NCBI RefSeq assembly: GCF_025567405.1
Contig: NZ_JAOQKJ010000012.1
Coordinates: 10,682 to 74,681 of the forward strand
Source of the DNA: Suilimivivens aceti
GTDB taxonomy: Bacteria; Bacillota; Clostridia; Lachnospirales; Lachnospiraceae
Direction: 5' to 3'
Length of the DNA: 64,000 bases
Part shown: positions 27,128-34,767 of the stretch, piece after piece
Position numbering within the stretch: the first letter of the stretch is position 1
Layout of the letters: each line of letters opens with the position of its first letter
Program-made: the position numbers and the translations under genes
The notes under the pieces: model-generated
What the model saw: the letters and a program-made list of their open reading frames with translations, nothing else
Told to the model about the DNA's origin: nothing
The model's database searches: none

Positions 27128-28414
27128 ATGAAAAACAGGAAACTACAAATGATACTTTTGGCTGTATTTGTCATGTTATGCATGGCTACCGGTTGTGGAA
27201 AGAGCGGCAAAGCACCTTATGAAGCAACGATGAGTAAGGTATTTATGTGCGATGATGCATATACAGGAAGCATAATAGCAATTAATCTTGATGTGACCAA
27301 TAACACAGGTGATTATATATCAGCCTACACACCGGTTTATGAAATGACAGCTTCTCTGGATGGAGCAAATCTGGAAACAGCTTTTCTGCTTTCTGATAAT
27401 CCGGAGGCTATTGACAACAGTCAGATGATCGCAGAAGGTGAAACAGGACAGGCACAGGCGGCTTATCTGCTGCCGGATGGAGTGACTGAAGGAACACTTT
27501 CTGTTCTGGTTGTGGCACTCAGCACGGATGGAAAGTCGCAGATTACCGTGCTGGAACAGGATATTGATCTTTCGACAGTAGAGAAGGTGGTATCAGAGGC
27601 TGTATATGATGTTACCCTTGATGATAAAAAACTTACAGATGATGAAGATGGAAATCCGCTTTTGGTACTGGATCTTACTTTTACCAATAACAGCAGTAAA
27701 GCTACCAGCTTTGGCAGTGCAGTGGAAATGCAGATGTTTCAGAATGGAGTAGGACTTACGAGTGCGTATCTGCCATACAGACATCCAATGTATGATGAAG
27801 AAATGTACGGAAGCGATTATACGGATATTCAGCCAGGTAATTCTATTGCGATAAGAAGAGTATATGGGCTGAATGATCTGGATTCCGATGTAGAACTCAG
27901 CTGTATTGATTTTGATTCATTTGATCAGAAGAAGATCCTGGAGGAAACAATTGATTTATCCGGGGTAGAAGCAGTTGTTGCTGAAAGCGCTTATGAATTT
28001 TCCATGGATGAAATTCTGATTGGCTATTCTGATTATAATGACGATTATGTGGTCGTTATGGTAGGAGAATTTACCAATAATTCTGATGAAGATATTTCCT
28101 TCAGTACCGCATTGGATATTACAGCAAGACAGTCCGGCATGGAAATGCAGTCTACTTATGTGCCGGGAGCAAGTTCTTATAACTCCAATAATATATCACC
28201 TGGTACAACGATCATGGTTGCTCTGGCATGGGAACTGAACAGCAGCGAGGATGATGTTTCCATTACGGTAATTGACAGATACAGCTATAATAAGATGACG
28301 GTATTTGAAGAAACATATACGATAGATGAGCTTCTGGATAATACCCTGAATTATATGGATGCAGATGAATTCACAGATGAAGCCATTGATGAAAGTGAAT
28401 TTGAATCACTGTAA
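27128..28414 (+). CDS. Lipoprotein with three DUF5067-like repeats
   Basis: 428-residue exported lipoprotein. The signal peptide ends at MATGCG. The mature part appears to be three repeats of about 120-130 residues, each with a beta-sandwich look and the recurring pattern of a conserved hydrophobic strand plus FTNN or VTNN, a loop, and a strand ending in P (NVTNNTGDYISAY, LTFTNNSSKATSF, GEFTNNSDEDISF). This resembles DUF5067. The tail is acidic. AAAGGAAAGGA 8 nt upstream selects the ATG at 27128. It has its own promoter and terminator, so it is a single-gene unit of unknown role. Confidence 0.75.
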   Translation: MKNRKLQMILLAVFVMLCMATGCGKSGKAPYEATMSKVFMCDDAYTGSIIAINLDVTNNTGDYISAYTPVYEMTASLDGANLETAFLLSDNPEAIDNSQMIAEGETGQAQAAYLLPDGVTEGTLSVLVVALSTDGKSQITVLEQDIDLSTVEKVVSEAVYDVTLDDKKLTDDEDGNPLLVLDLTFTNNSSKATSFGSAVEMQMFQNGVGLTSAYLPYRHPMYDEEMYGSDYTDIQPGNSIAIRRVYGLNDLDSDVELSCIDFDSFDQKKILEETIDLSGVEAVVAESAYEFSMDEILIGYSDYNDDYVVVMVGEFTNNSDEDISFSTALDITARQSGMEMQSTYVPGASSYNSNNISPGTTIMVALAWELNSSEDDVSITVIDRYSYNKMTVFEETYTIDELLDNTLNYMDADEFTDEAIDESEFESL

Positions 28415-28428
28415 AATTTAGAATAAAA

Positions 28429-28507
28429 GGAATTCTGCTGTGACGGGTAGTTTCTTTACTGAGTTGTTTGGTAAAGAGGGTACATAGCGACAGCAGGATT
28501 CCTTTTT
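28429..28507 (+). terminator. Terminator with long branched hairpin
   Basis: GGAATTCTGCTGT (28429-28441) pairs with ACAGCAGGATTCC (28490-28502) with one mismatch. An inner CTTTAC/GTAAAG stem is also present, and TTTTT follows. It is longer than a usual terminator. Confidence 0.65.
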
Positions 28508-28540
28508 CACTTGAATGATGTGATGACAGTCAGCAGGACA

Positions 28541-28939
28541 TTATTTTTCTGCCAGTTTGGCCTGCAGATTTGCAATGATGGCATCCTTTTCGGCAATCAC
28601 CGTATCCTTTTCTTCAAGCAGAGCCTTTTGCGTATCCACTTCCTTCTGCAGCTCATCGATCATATATCTGACAGTATTCCTGTCCATTTCCCGTAATTCC
28701 TCAGAAAAGAAACCCATAACATTCTCCACATTCCGACACATCTGGTATAGTGTCTCGTACATCGGTTTAAACTGTGGGAAGTCTGTGATAAGCTTGATAA
28801 TCTCTTCCGGGTCATCCGTAGAGAAAAAAGTCATCCATGCATCCAACAGTGTGGTTACCTTTTTATTGTGCATTTTTAAACGGAAAATGTCAAGACTGAT
28901 AAAGATGTAATTCCAGATCATGAACGCAAAATGACCCAC
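28541..28939 (-). pseudogene. C-terminal remnant of an Rpn/PD-(D/E)XK nuclease-type transposase
   Basis: 132 codons resembling the C-terminal part of Rpn-family (recombination-promoting nuclease/putative transposase) proteins: LDAWMTFFSTDDPEEII, then YQMCRNVENVMGFFSEEL and RNTVRYMIDELQKEVD. A coiled coil of repeated EKD/EKE units ends the protein (LLEEKDTVIAEKDAIIANL). The nuclease domain is missing and the only starts are a GTG and an internal ATG with no ribosome site. It lies directly behind the terminator of pyrG on the same strand. It belongs to another subgroup than the copies at 61-64 kb. Confidence 0.65.
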
Positions 28940-28961
28940 CCGTTAGGGGCGGATCATTTTA
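28925..28961 (-). terminator. Terminator downstream of pyrG
   Basis: Read on the - strand, AAAATGATCCGCCC and GGGTGGGTCATTTT form an almost perfect stem (one A-C type mismatch) around a short CTAAC loop, 20 bp after the pyrG stop codon. Confidence 0.6.
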
Positions 28962-28979
28962 AAAGGAAGGTATAGAAAA

Positions 28980-30593
28980 TTAGTTATGGGCTTCTTGGTT
29001 GTCTAAAGCAGCTTTTATAAAGCCTCTGAACAACGGATGTGGTCTGTTCGGTCTTGATTTCAGCTCTGGGTGAGCCTGTGTGGCGATGAAGAAGGGATGA
29101 TCTGACAGTTCGCACATTTCTACGATACGCCCGTCCGGTGAAATGCCGGAAAGCTTCATGCCATGTTCGGTCAGGGCTGCACGGAAATCATTATTTACCT
29201 CGTAACGGTGCCTGTGACGTTCATGGATCATTTCCTCACCATACAGATTATAGGCAAGAGAATCTTTATCAAGAACACAGGGATAAGATCCAAGCCTCAG
29301 TGTGCCACCGATATCTTCCACACCATTCTGATCCGGCATCAGTGCAATGACGGGATGTGTGGTAGAAGGATCAAGCTCAATACTGTGGGCATCATTATAT
29401 CCAACTACATTTCTTGCAAATTCAACAATAGCAAGCTGCATACCAAGACACAGGCCAAGATAAGGTACATGGTGCTCTCTTGCATACTGAATCGCATAAA
29501 GTTTACCGTCAATGCCTCTCGGACCGAAGCCGCCGGGAACAAGAATACCATTCACATTACCGAGCAGCGCTGTGACATTTTCCTTTGTAACGGTTTCTGA
29601 ATCGATCCATTTGATGTTTACCGTTGTACGGTTGGAAATGCCGCCATGCTTCAATGCTTCGACAACACTGATATAAGCATCATGAAGCTGAACATATTTT
29701 CCAACAATTGCAATATTCACCTCGTGGAGAGGTGTCCGCAGAGCCTCCACCATCGCCTTCCAGTCTGCAAGATCCGGTTCTGGACAGTCCAGATTCAGAC
29801 ATTCTAAGGCAACCTGTGCCAGGTGTTCATTTTCCATGGCAAGAGGTGCTTCATACAGATATTCCACATCCAGATTCTGAAGGACACGGTTATTGGGGAC
29901 ATTACAGAAAAGAGCAATTTTATCTTTAATATGCTGATCCAGTGGATATTCGCTGCGGCATACAATAATATCCGGTTGAATACCCATTCCCTGCAGCTCC
30001 TTAACACTTGCCTGCGTAGGCTTTGTCTTCATTTCCTGGGAGGCCTTCAGGTAAGGGATCAGAGTAACATGGATCAAAATGGCATTCTCTTTTCCAACCT
30101 CATGCTGGAACTGTCTGATGGATTCCAAAAAAGGCTGGCTTTCAATATCACCCACCGTACCACCTACTTCGATAATGGCAATTCGGGTATCTTCATCTGT
30201 AAAGTTACGATAGAAACGACTTTTGATCTCATTTGTGATATGAGGAATCACCTGAACGGTACCACCGCCGTAATCACCACGACGCTCCTTTTGCAGAACA
30301 GACCAGTAAACCTTGCCGGTGGTAACGTTGGAATTTCTATCCAGATTTTCATCGATGAATCGCTCATAATGTCCAAGATCCAGATCGGTTTCTGTACCAT
30401 CCTCCGTGACAAAAACTTCACCATGCTGGATCGGGTTCATCGTGCCGGGATCAATATTGATATAAGGATCAAATTTCTGCATGGTGACCTTATAACCTCT
30501 GGCTTTTAATAATCTTCCCAAAGAAGCAGCAGTGATGCCCTTACCAAGACCGGAAACAACACCGCCGGTTACGAATACATATTTTACTCCCAT
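28980..30593 (-). CDS. pyrG: CTP synthase
   Basis: Makes CTP from UTP, ATP and glutamine. The 537-residue protein has the synthetase domain with FVTGGVVSGLGKGI at residues 8-21 and FDPYINIDPGTM near 41. A class I glutamine amidotransferase domain carries the nucleophile Cys in GLCLGMQ near 383 and the His-x-Glu pair near the C-terminus (QAHPELKSRP). It is transcribed on the - strand, opposite to its neighbours, from a perfect promoter 140 bp upstream. An intrinsic terminator between promoter and gene points to attenuation control. Confidence 0.97.
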   Translation of the reverse strand: MGVKYVFVTGGVVSGLGKGITAASLGRLLKARGYKVTMQKFDPYINIDPGTMNPIQHGEVFVTEDGTETDLDLGHYERFIDENLDRNSNVTTGKVYWSVLQKERRGDYGGGTVQVIPHITNEIKSRFYRNFTDEDTRIAIIEVGGTVGDIESQPFLESIRQFQHEVGKENAILIHVTLIPYLKASQEMKTKPTQASVKELQGMGIQPDIIVCRSEYPLDQHIKDKIALFCNVPNNRVLQNLDVEYLYEAPLAMENEHLAQVALECLNLDCPEPDLADWKAMVEALRTPLHEVNIAIVGKYVQLHDAYISVVEALKHGGISNRTTVNIKWIDSETVTKENVTALLGNVNGILVPGGFGPRGIDGKLYAIQYAREHHVPYLGLCLGMQLAIVEFARNVVGYNDAHSIELDPSTTHPVIALMPDQNGVEDIGGTLRLGSYPCVLDKDSLAYNLYGEEMIHERHRHRYEVNNDFRAALTEHGMKLSGISPDGRIVEMCELSDHPFFIATQAHPELKSRPNRPHPLFRGFIKAALDNQEAHN

Positions 30594-30632
30594 AATAACT
30601 CCTTAGTTTAGTATAAATACAACAGTTCCCTT

Positions 30633-30668
30633 TGCAGAAAAACCGTCAATAGCAGTTTTTCTGCATTT
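30633..30668 (-). other. Second hairpin in the pyrG leader
   Basis: GCAGAAAAA and TTTTTCTGC form a 9-bp stem around a 13-nt loop between the attenuator and the pyrG start. No T-run follows on the - strand, so it is not a terminator; it could stabilise the leader or take part in alternative pairing. Confidence 0.45.
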
Positions 30669-30672
30669 TTGA

Positions 30673-30712
30673 AAATAAAAAAGGGTGCTATCTGGCCTGA
30701 ACCAATAGCACC
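30673..30712 (-). terminator. Promoter-proximal attenuator hairpin of pyrG
   Basis: On the - strand GGTGCTAT pairs with ATAGCACC (30705-30712 with 30684-30691), with an extra TGG/CCA in the 13-nt loop, followed directly by C and a run of six T and further T/A. It begins about 11 nt after the predicted start of transcription and lies about 80 bp before the gene. Confidence 0.75.
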
Positions 30713-30729
30713 TTTGCTTTGATAGGAAA

Positions 30730-30758
30730 ATCATAGCACCCGCAGTTTTCACTGTCAA
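30730..30758 (-). promoter_or_regulatory. Strong sigma-A promoter for pyrG
   Basis: On the - strand a perfect TTGACA (30753-30758) and TATGAT (30730-30735) are separated by 17 bp. Transcription would start near 30723. Confidence 0.85.
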
Positions 30759-30823
30759 TACGGTTTATTTATAAAAAATTGATATTTGTTCATCCCTTTT
30801 TTATGGAATAATCATATAACATG

Positions 30824-30832
30824 TGCTAAAAT
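30824..30832 (+). promoter_or_regulatory. Candidate extended -10 promoter before the repeat leader
   Basis: TGCTAAAAT forms an extended -10 element (TAAAAT at 30827-30832). The -35 region (TGGAAT at 30804-30809) is weak. Transcription would start near 30839, exactly at the 5' arm of the first hairpin. Confidence 0.4.
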
Positions 30833-30838
30833 GTAACA

Positions 30839-31064
30839 GGTGCAATGGAAAAACAAGCGCTGCGAAGCAGCATTTGTTTTTCCAGCACCGTTAACGAGCA
30901 AACGGTCTGCGAAAGCAGACAGGAAGTGCGGAGCGCGGGTTTGCGAGTTTTTTCAAAATGGAAAAACAAGCGAAGCAGAGAGTCTGCGAAAGCAGACAAG
31001 AAGTGCGAAGCACGGGTTTGCGAGTTTTTTCACAATGGAAAAAATTGCTGCGAAGCAGCATTTG
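30839..31064 (+). repeat. Hairpin-rich repeat region (transcribed leader of DUF1846-ftsH)
   Basis: A 51-nt near-perfect palindrome (30839-30889: GGTGC, GGAAAAACAA, GCTGC-GAA-GCAGC, TTGTTTTTCC, GCACC) is followed by two direct repeats 77 bp apart (starting 30905 and 30982). Each repeat opens with the GNRA-like hairpin GTCTGC-GAAA-GCAGAC and ends in CGAGTTTTTTCA. A last hairpin TGCTGC-GAA-GCAGCA (31046-31060) is followed by T-rich sequence. There is no convincing ribosome site or gene in the stretch. Confidence 0.75.
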
Positions 31065-31095
31065 TTTTTATTATAAATATGGATGGATGGAAATT

Positions 31096-32568
31096 ATGAG
31101 AGTGGGATTTGACAACGAAAAATACCTGAAGATGCAGTCAGCACATATTATGGAAAGGATCGAAAAATTTGGCGACAAGCTGTATTTGGAATTTGGTGGT
31201 AAGCTGTTTGACGATTTTCATGCATCCAGAGTACTTCCGGGGTTTGAACCGGACAGTAAGCTCAGAATGCTCATGAAGCTTTCGGACAGGGCAGAGATCG
31301 TTATTGTTATCAATGCGGCTGATATCGAAAAGAATAAGATACGTGGAGATCTGGGCATTACTTATGATGAAGATGTACAGAGACTGATGCAGGAATTTGA
31401 AAGCAGGGGGCTTTATGTGGGAAGTGTTGTCTTGACACATTATGCAGGGCAGATCCGTGCGGCAGAATTTAAGGAGAGACTGGAAAAGAAGAATGTAAAG
31501 GTATATCTTCATTATACAATAGAAGGATATCCTTCCAATATCCCGCTGATCGTCAGTGATGACGGGTTTGGAAGGAATGAATATATAGAAACCACAAGAC
31601 CGCTTGTTGTGGTAACGGCACCAGGACCGGGAAGTGGAAAAATGGCAACCTGTCTATCACAGCTTTACCATGACAACAAGAGAGGTATCAAGGCCGGATA
31701 TGCGAAGTATGAGACCTTCCCGATCTGGAACCTGCCATTGAAGCATCCTGTCAATCTGGCATATGAGGCGGCAACCGCAGATCTGAATGATGTTAATATG
31801 ATAGATCCCTTCCACCTGGAGGCGTACGGAGAAACAACAGTTAATTATAATCGTGATATCGAGATATTTCCGGTACTGAATGCAATCTTTGAAGGCATTT
31901 ACGGAGAAAATCCTTATAAGTCCCCCACTGACATGGGTGTCAACATGGCGGGTAACTGCATTATAGACGATGAAGCCTGTAAGGAAGCTTCTTATATGGA
32001 GATCATCCGGCGCTATTATAAGGCTGCAGGAGATGTGGCAAGAGGCAAGGGAAGCGAGAATGAGGTATACAAGATCGAGCTTCTCATGAAACAGGCAAGG
32101 ATTACCACTGAGGACCGGAAGGTGACGGTGGCAGCCAATGAAAGAGCAGAAAAGCTTGGCGTACCTGCAGCAGCGATTGAATTTGCGGATGGAAAGATCA
32201 TCACATCCAAGACGACGTCTCTGCTTGGAGCAAGCGCAGCATTGCTGCTGAATGCACTGAAGTATCTTGGCGGCGTAGATCATGATACCCATCTGATCTC
32301 ACCGGCAGCGATCGAGCCGATCCAGGAACTGAAGACCCGGTATCTGGGCGGTACGAATCCCAGGCTTCACACAGATGAGGTACTGATCGCACTGGCAATT
32401 TCAGCGACTACGGATCCGAATGCAAGAAAAGCACTGGAACAGATTCCTGCGCTGACAGGATGCCAGGTGCATACTTCTGTTATGCTTTCTGATGTGGATA
32501 TGAGGACATTTAAAAAGCTGGGAGTAGATCTGACCAGCGAGCCGATATTAAAAGGAAAGAGTAAGTAA
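31096..32568 (+). CDS. DUF1846 (UPF0371) family protein
   Basis: 490-residue soluble protein of the DUF1846 family. It starts MRVGFDNEKYLKMQ, has a glycine-rich APGPGSGKMATC loop near residue 180 that looks nucleotide-binding, and the family signature TDMGVNMAGNCIIDDEA near 276. The frame stays open back to 30958, but that stretch is repeat sequence in the leader, so the ATG at 31096 is the start; its ribosome site (GGATGG) is weak. ftsH begins 3 bp downstream, implying co-expression. The enzymatic role of the family is not settled. Confidence 0.88.
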   Translation: MRVGFDNEKYLKMQSAHIMERIEKFGDKLYLEFGGKLFDDFHASRVLPGFEPDSKLRMLMKLSDRAEIVIVINAADIEKNKIRGDLGITYDEDVQRLMQEFESRGLYVGSVVLTHYAGQIRAAEFKERLEKKNVKVYLHYTIEGYPSNIPLIVSDDGFGRNEYIETTRPLVVVTAPGPGSGKMATCLSQLYHDNKRGIKAGYAKYETFPIWNLPLKHPVNLAYEAATADLNDVNMIDPFHLEAYGETTVNYNRDIEIFPVLNAIFEGIYGENPYKSPTDMGVNMAGNCIIDDEACKEASYMEIIRRYYKAAGDVARGKGSENEVYKIELLMKQARITTEDRKVTVAANERAEKLGVPAAAIEFADGKIITSKTTSLLGASAALLLNALKYLGGVDHDTHLISPAAIEPIQELKTRYLGGTNPRLHTDEVLIALAISATTDPNARKALEQIPALTGCQVHTSVMLSDVDMRTFKKLGVDLTSEPILKGKSK

Positions 32569-32571
32569 TTT

Positions 32572-34716
32572 ATGAGTGAGCAGAACTTAAACCAATATGA
32601 ACCGGGAAACGGAAATAATTCCGGTCAGGGAGATCCGGGAAATAAAGGAAATGAAGGCAGAAACGGCTCCGGTGGCAATGGAAAAGATCCCAAACGCCAG
32701 AGCATTGTCCTGTTTCTGATCGCAGCATTAGTGACACTGCTTCTGATGAGCAGTTTTATGAAGATGATGTCCGGAGAAACACAGAAGGAGATCAGCTACA
32801 ATGAGTTTATCCAGATGCTGGAGGATAATAAGGTAGAGTCCGTTACCATCAGCACGGACAGAGTTAATATTAAACCAAAGGAAGAAGAAAAAGCAAACAA
32901 GCTGCTGTATCTGTATGGCAGTCCATCGGCTGTTACTTATTATACCGGCAAGATCGAAGATGATGACACGCTGACCCAGCGATTGCTGAAATATGATGTA
33001 CCTGTCAAGGGAGAAGTGGCAGACAGCTCAAGTGTGATCATCAGTTTCCTTTTAACTTATGTCGTACCGATCCTTCTGATGTGGGTACTGCTCAGCTTCC
33101 TGTTCCGTAAGATGTCCAAGGGCGGCGGTCCCATGGGAGTTGGAAAGAGTACAGCGAAGGTATATGTACAGAAGGAAACAGGAATTACCTTTAAGGATGT
33201 TGCCGGAGAGGATGAAGCGAAAGAATCTCTGCAGGAAGTTGTGGATTTCCTTCACAACCCCGGAAAATATGCGAAGATTGGAGCGAAGCTGCCCAAGGGA
33301 GCACTGCTTGTAGGACCTCCCGGAACCGGTAAGACACTGCTTGCCAAGGCAGTGGCCGGGGAGGCAAAGGTACCGTTCTTCTCTCTGTCCGGTTCAGATT
33401 TTATTGAGTTATATGTAGGCGTAGGTGCTTCCAGAGTAAGAGATCTGTTTAAGGAAGCAACCAAGAATGCCCCCTGCATTATTTTCATCGATGAGATAGA
33501 TGCCATCGGAAGAAGCCGTGACAGCAAATATGGCGGTGGCAACGAAGAAAGGGAACAGACACTGAACCAGCTCCTTTCTGAAATGGATGGCTTTGACACC
33601 TCCAAGGGAATCCTGGTGCTTGGTGCTACCAACAGACCAGAGATCCTGGATAAGGCACTACTGCGTCCCGGACGTTTTGACAGGCGTATTATTGTAGATA
33701 AGCCGGATCTGAAGGGAAGGGTAGCGATCCTGAAGGTGCATGCCAAGGATGTTCACCTGGATGACAGCGTGGATCTGGATGCGATCGCACTTGCAACAAG
33801 CGGTGCTGTTGGTGCGGATCTTGCCAATATGATCAATGAGGCAGCGATCAATGCGGTGCAGCATGGCAGAGAATATGTGAACCAGAAGGATCTGTTTGAG
33901 GCTGTGGAACAGGTGCTTGTAGGCAAGGAAAAGAAGGATCGGATCATGAGTCAGGAGGAAAGAAGGATCGTTTCTTACCATGAGGTTGGTCATGCACTGA
34001 TCAGTGCTCTGCAGAAAAATTCCGAGCCGGTGCAGAAAATCACGATCGTTCCCAGAACCATGGGAGCTCTTGGCTATGTCATGCATGTGCCTGAAGAAGA
34101 AAAATATCTGCAGACAAAGGCAGAGCTTCATGACAGACTTGTCAGCCTGCTTGGTGGACGTGCTGCTGAGGAACTGATCTTTGGCGATGTGACTACGGGC
34201 GCAGCCAATGATATTGAGCAGGCAACCAATATTGCATCCAATATGGTGACCCGGTTTGGTATGAGTAAACGGTTTGGTCTGATGGGTCTTGCCACGGTAG
34301 AAAATGAATATCTTGGAGGCGGTGCAAGACTGACCTGCAGTGACAGAACAGCAGCTGATGTAGATACAGAAGTAATGGAAATCCTGAAGGAATGCTATGA
34401 GGAAGCCAAACAGATGCTTTCCGGTAACAGGGAGCTGATGGATAAGCTGGCAGCCCACCTGATCGAGAAAGAAACGATCAGCGGCAAGGAATTTATGAAG
34501 ATCTACCGTGCTGAAAAGGGAATCCCGGAACCGGAGGAGAAGAAAGAGGAAGCGGATAATACAGAAGAATCTGGCAGAGCAGCAAAGCTGGAAGAGGAAA
34601 CAGAGGCTGAGCTGAAGGCAGAGGAACGTACCCCGGAGGATTTCCTTAGACAGGAGCCTGCTGGAGATGAAGGTGAAAACGGATCGAAAGGAATCTTCTC
34701 AGGTGCCAGAAAATAA
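32572..34716 (+). CDS. ftsH: ATP-dependent zinc metalloprotease FtsH
   Basis: Membrane AAA+ protease that degrades membrane and short-lived regulatory proteins. 714 residues: a Gly/Asn-rich cytosolic N-terminus (1-38), TM1 near 42-62, an extracytoplasmic domain, and TM2 near 155-178. An AAA domain follows with Walker A GPPGTGKT near 247 and Walker B IIFIDEIDAI, then the zinc site HEVGH near 469. A long acidic tail rich in Glu (about 650-714) extends beyond the usual end. It follows DUF1846 after 3 bp and precedes a terminator. Confidence 0.97.
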   Translation: MSEQNLNQYEPGNGNNSGQGDPGNKGNEGRNGSGGNGKDPKRQSIVLFLIAALVTLLLMSSFMKMMSGETQKEISYNEFIQMLEDNKVESVTISTDRVNIKPKEEEKANKLLYLYGSPSAVTYYTGKIEDDDTLTQRLLKYDVPVKGEVADSSSVIISFLLTYVVPILLMWVLLSFLFRKMSKGGGPMGVGKSTAKVYVQKETGITFKDVAGEDEAKESLQEVVDFLHNPGKYAKIGAKLPKGALLVGPPGTGKTLLAKAVAGEAKVPFFSLSGSDFIELYVGVGASRVRDLFKEATKNAPCIIFIDEIDAIGRSRDSKYGGGNEEREQTLNQLLSEMDGFDTSKGILVLGATNRPEILDKALLRPGRFDRRIIVDKPDLKGRVAILKVHAKDVHLDDSVDLDAIALATSGAVGADLANMINEAAINAVQHGREYVNQKDLFEAVEQVLVGKEKKDRIMSQEERRIVSYHEVGHALISALQKNSEPVQKITIVPRTMGALGYVMHVPEEEKYLQTKAELHDRLVSLLGGRAAEELIFGDVTTGAANDIEQATNIASNMVTRFGMSKRFGLMGLATVENEYLGGGARLTCSDRTAADVDTEVMEILKECYEEAKQMLSGNRELMDKLAAHLIEKETISGKEFMKIYRAEKGIPEPEEKKEEADNTEESGRAAKLEEETEAELKAEERTPEDFLRQEPAGDEGENGSKGIFSGARK

Positions 34717-34723
34717 AGAAAAG

Positions 34724-34754
34724 AAGTGACTGCAGTTCATGCAGTCACTTTTGC
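34724..34754 (+). terminator. Intrinsic terminator after ftsH
   Basis: AAGTGACTGC (34724-34733) pairs perfectly with GCAGTCACTT (34741-34750) over a 7-nt loop and runs into TTTTG. It lies within 20 bp of the uvrC start. Confidence 0.75.
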
Positions 34755-34767
34755 AATAGGAGAAGTT

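Noticed and set aside
29823..30509. + strand reading frame opposite pyrG
   Set aside because: It is antisense to a highly conserved gene and has no recognisable family motif.
30905..31044. Possible CRISPR array
   Set aside because: Only two repeat units, no unique spacers of even length, and no cas genes in the window.
30958..31095. N-terminal extension of the DUF1846 protein
   Set aside because: The in-frame codons are the direct-repeat leader, repeat copies are open in several frames, and the family N-terminus begins at 31096.
34726..34767. Upstream start for uvrC
   Set aside because: It runs through the ftsH terminator hairpin; the ATG at 34768 has a ribosome site and the family N-terminus.
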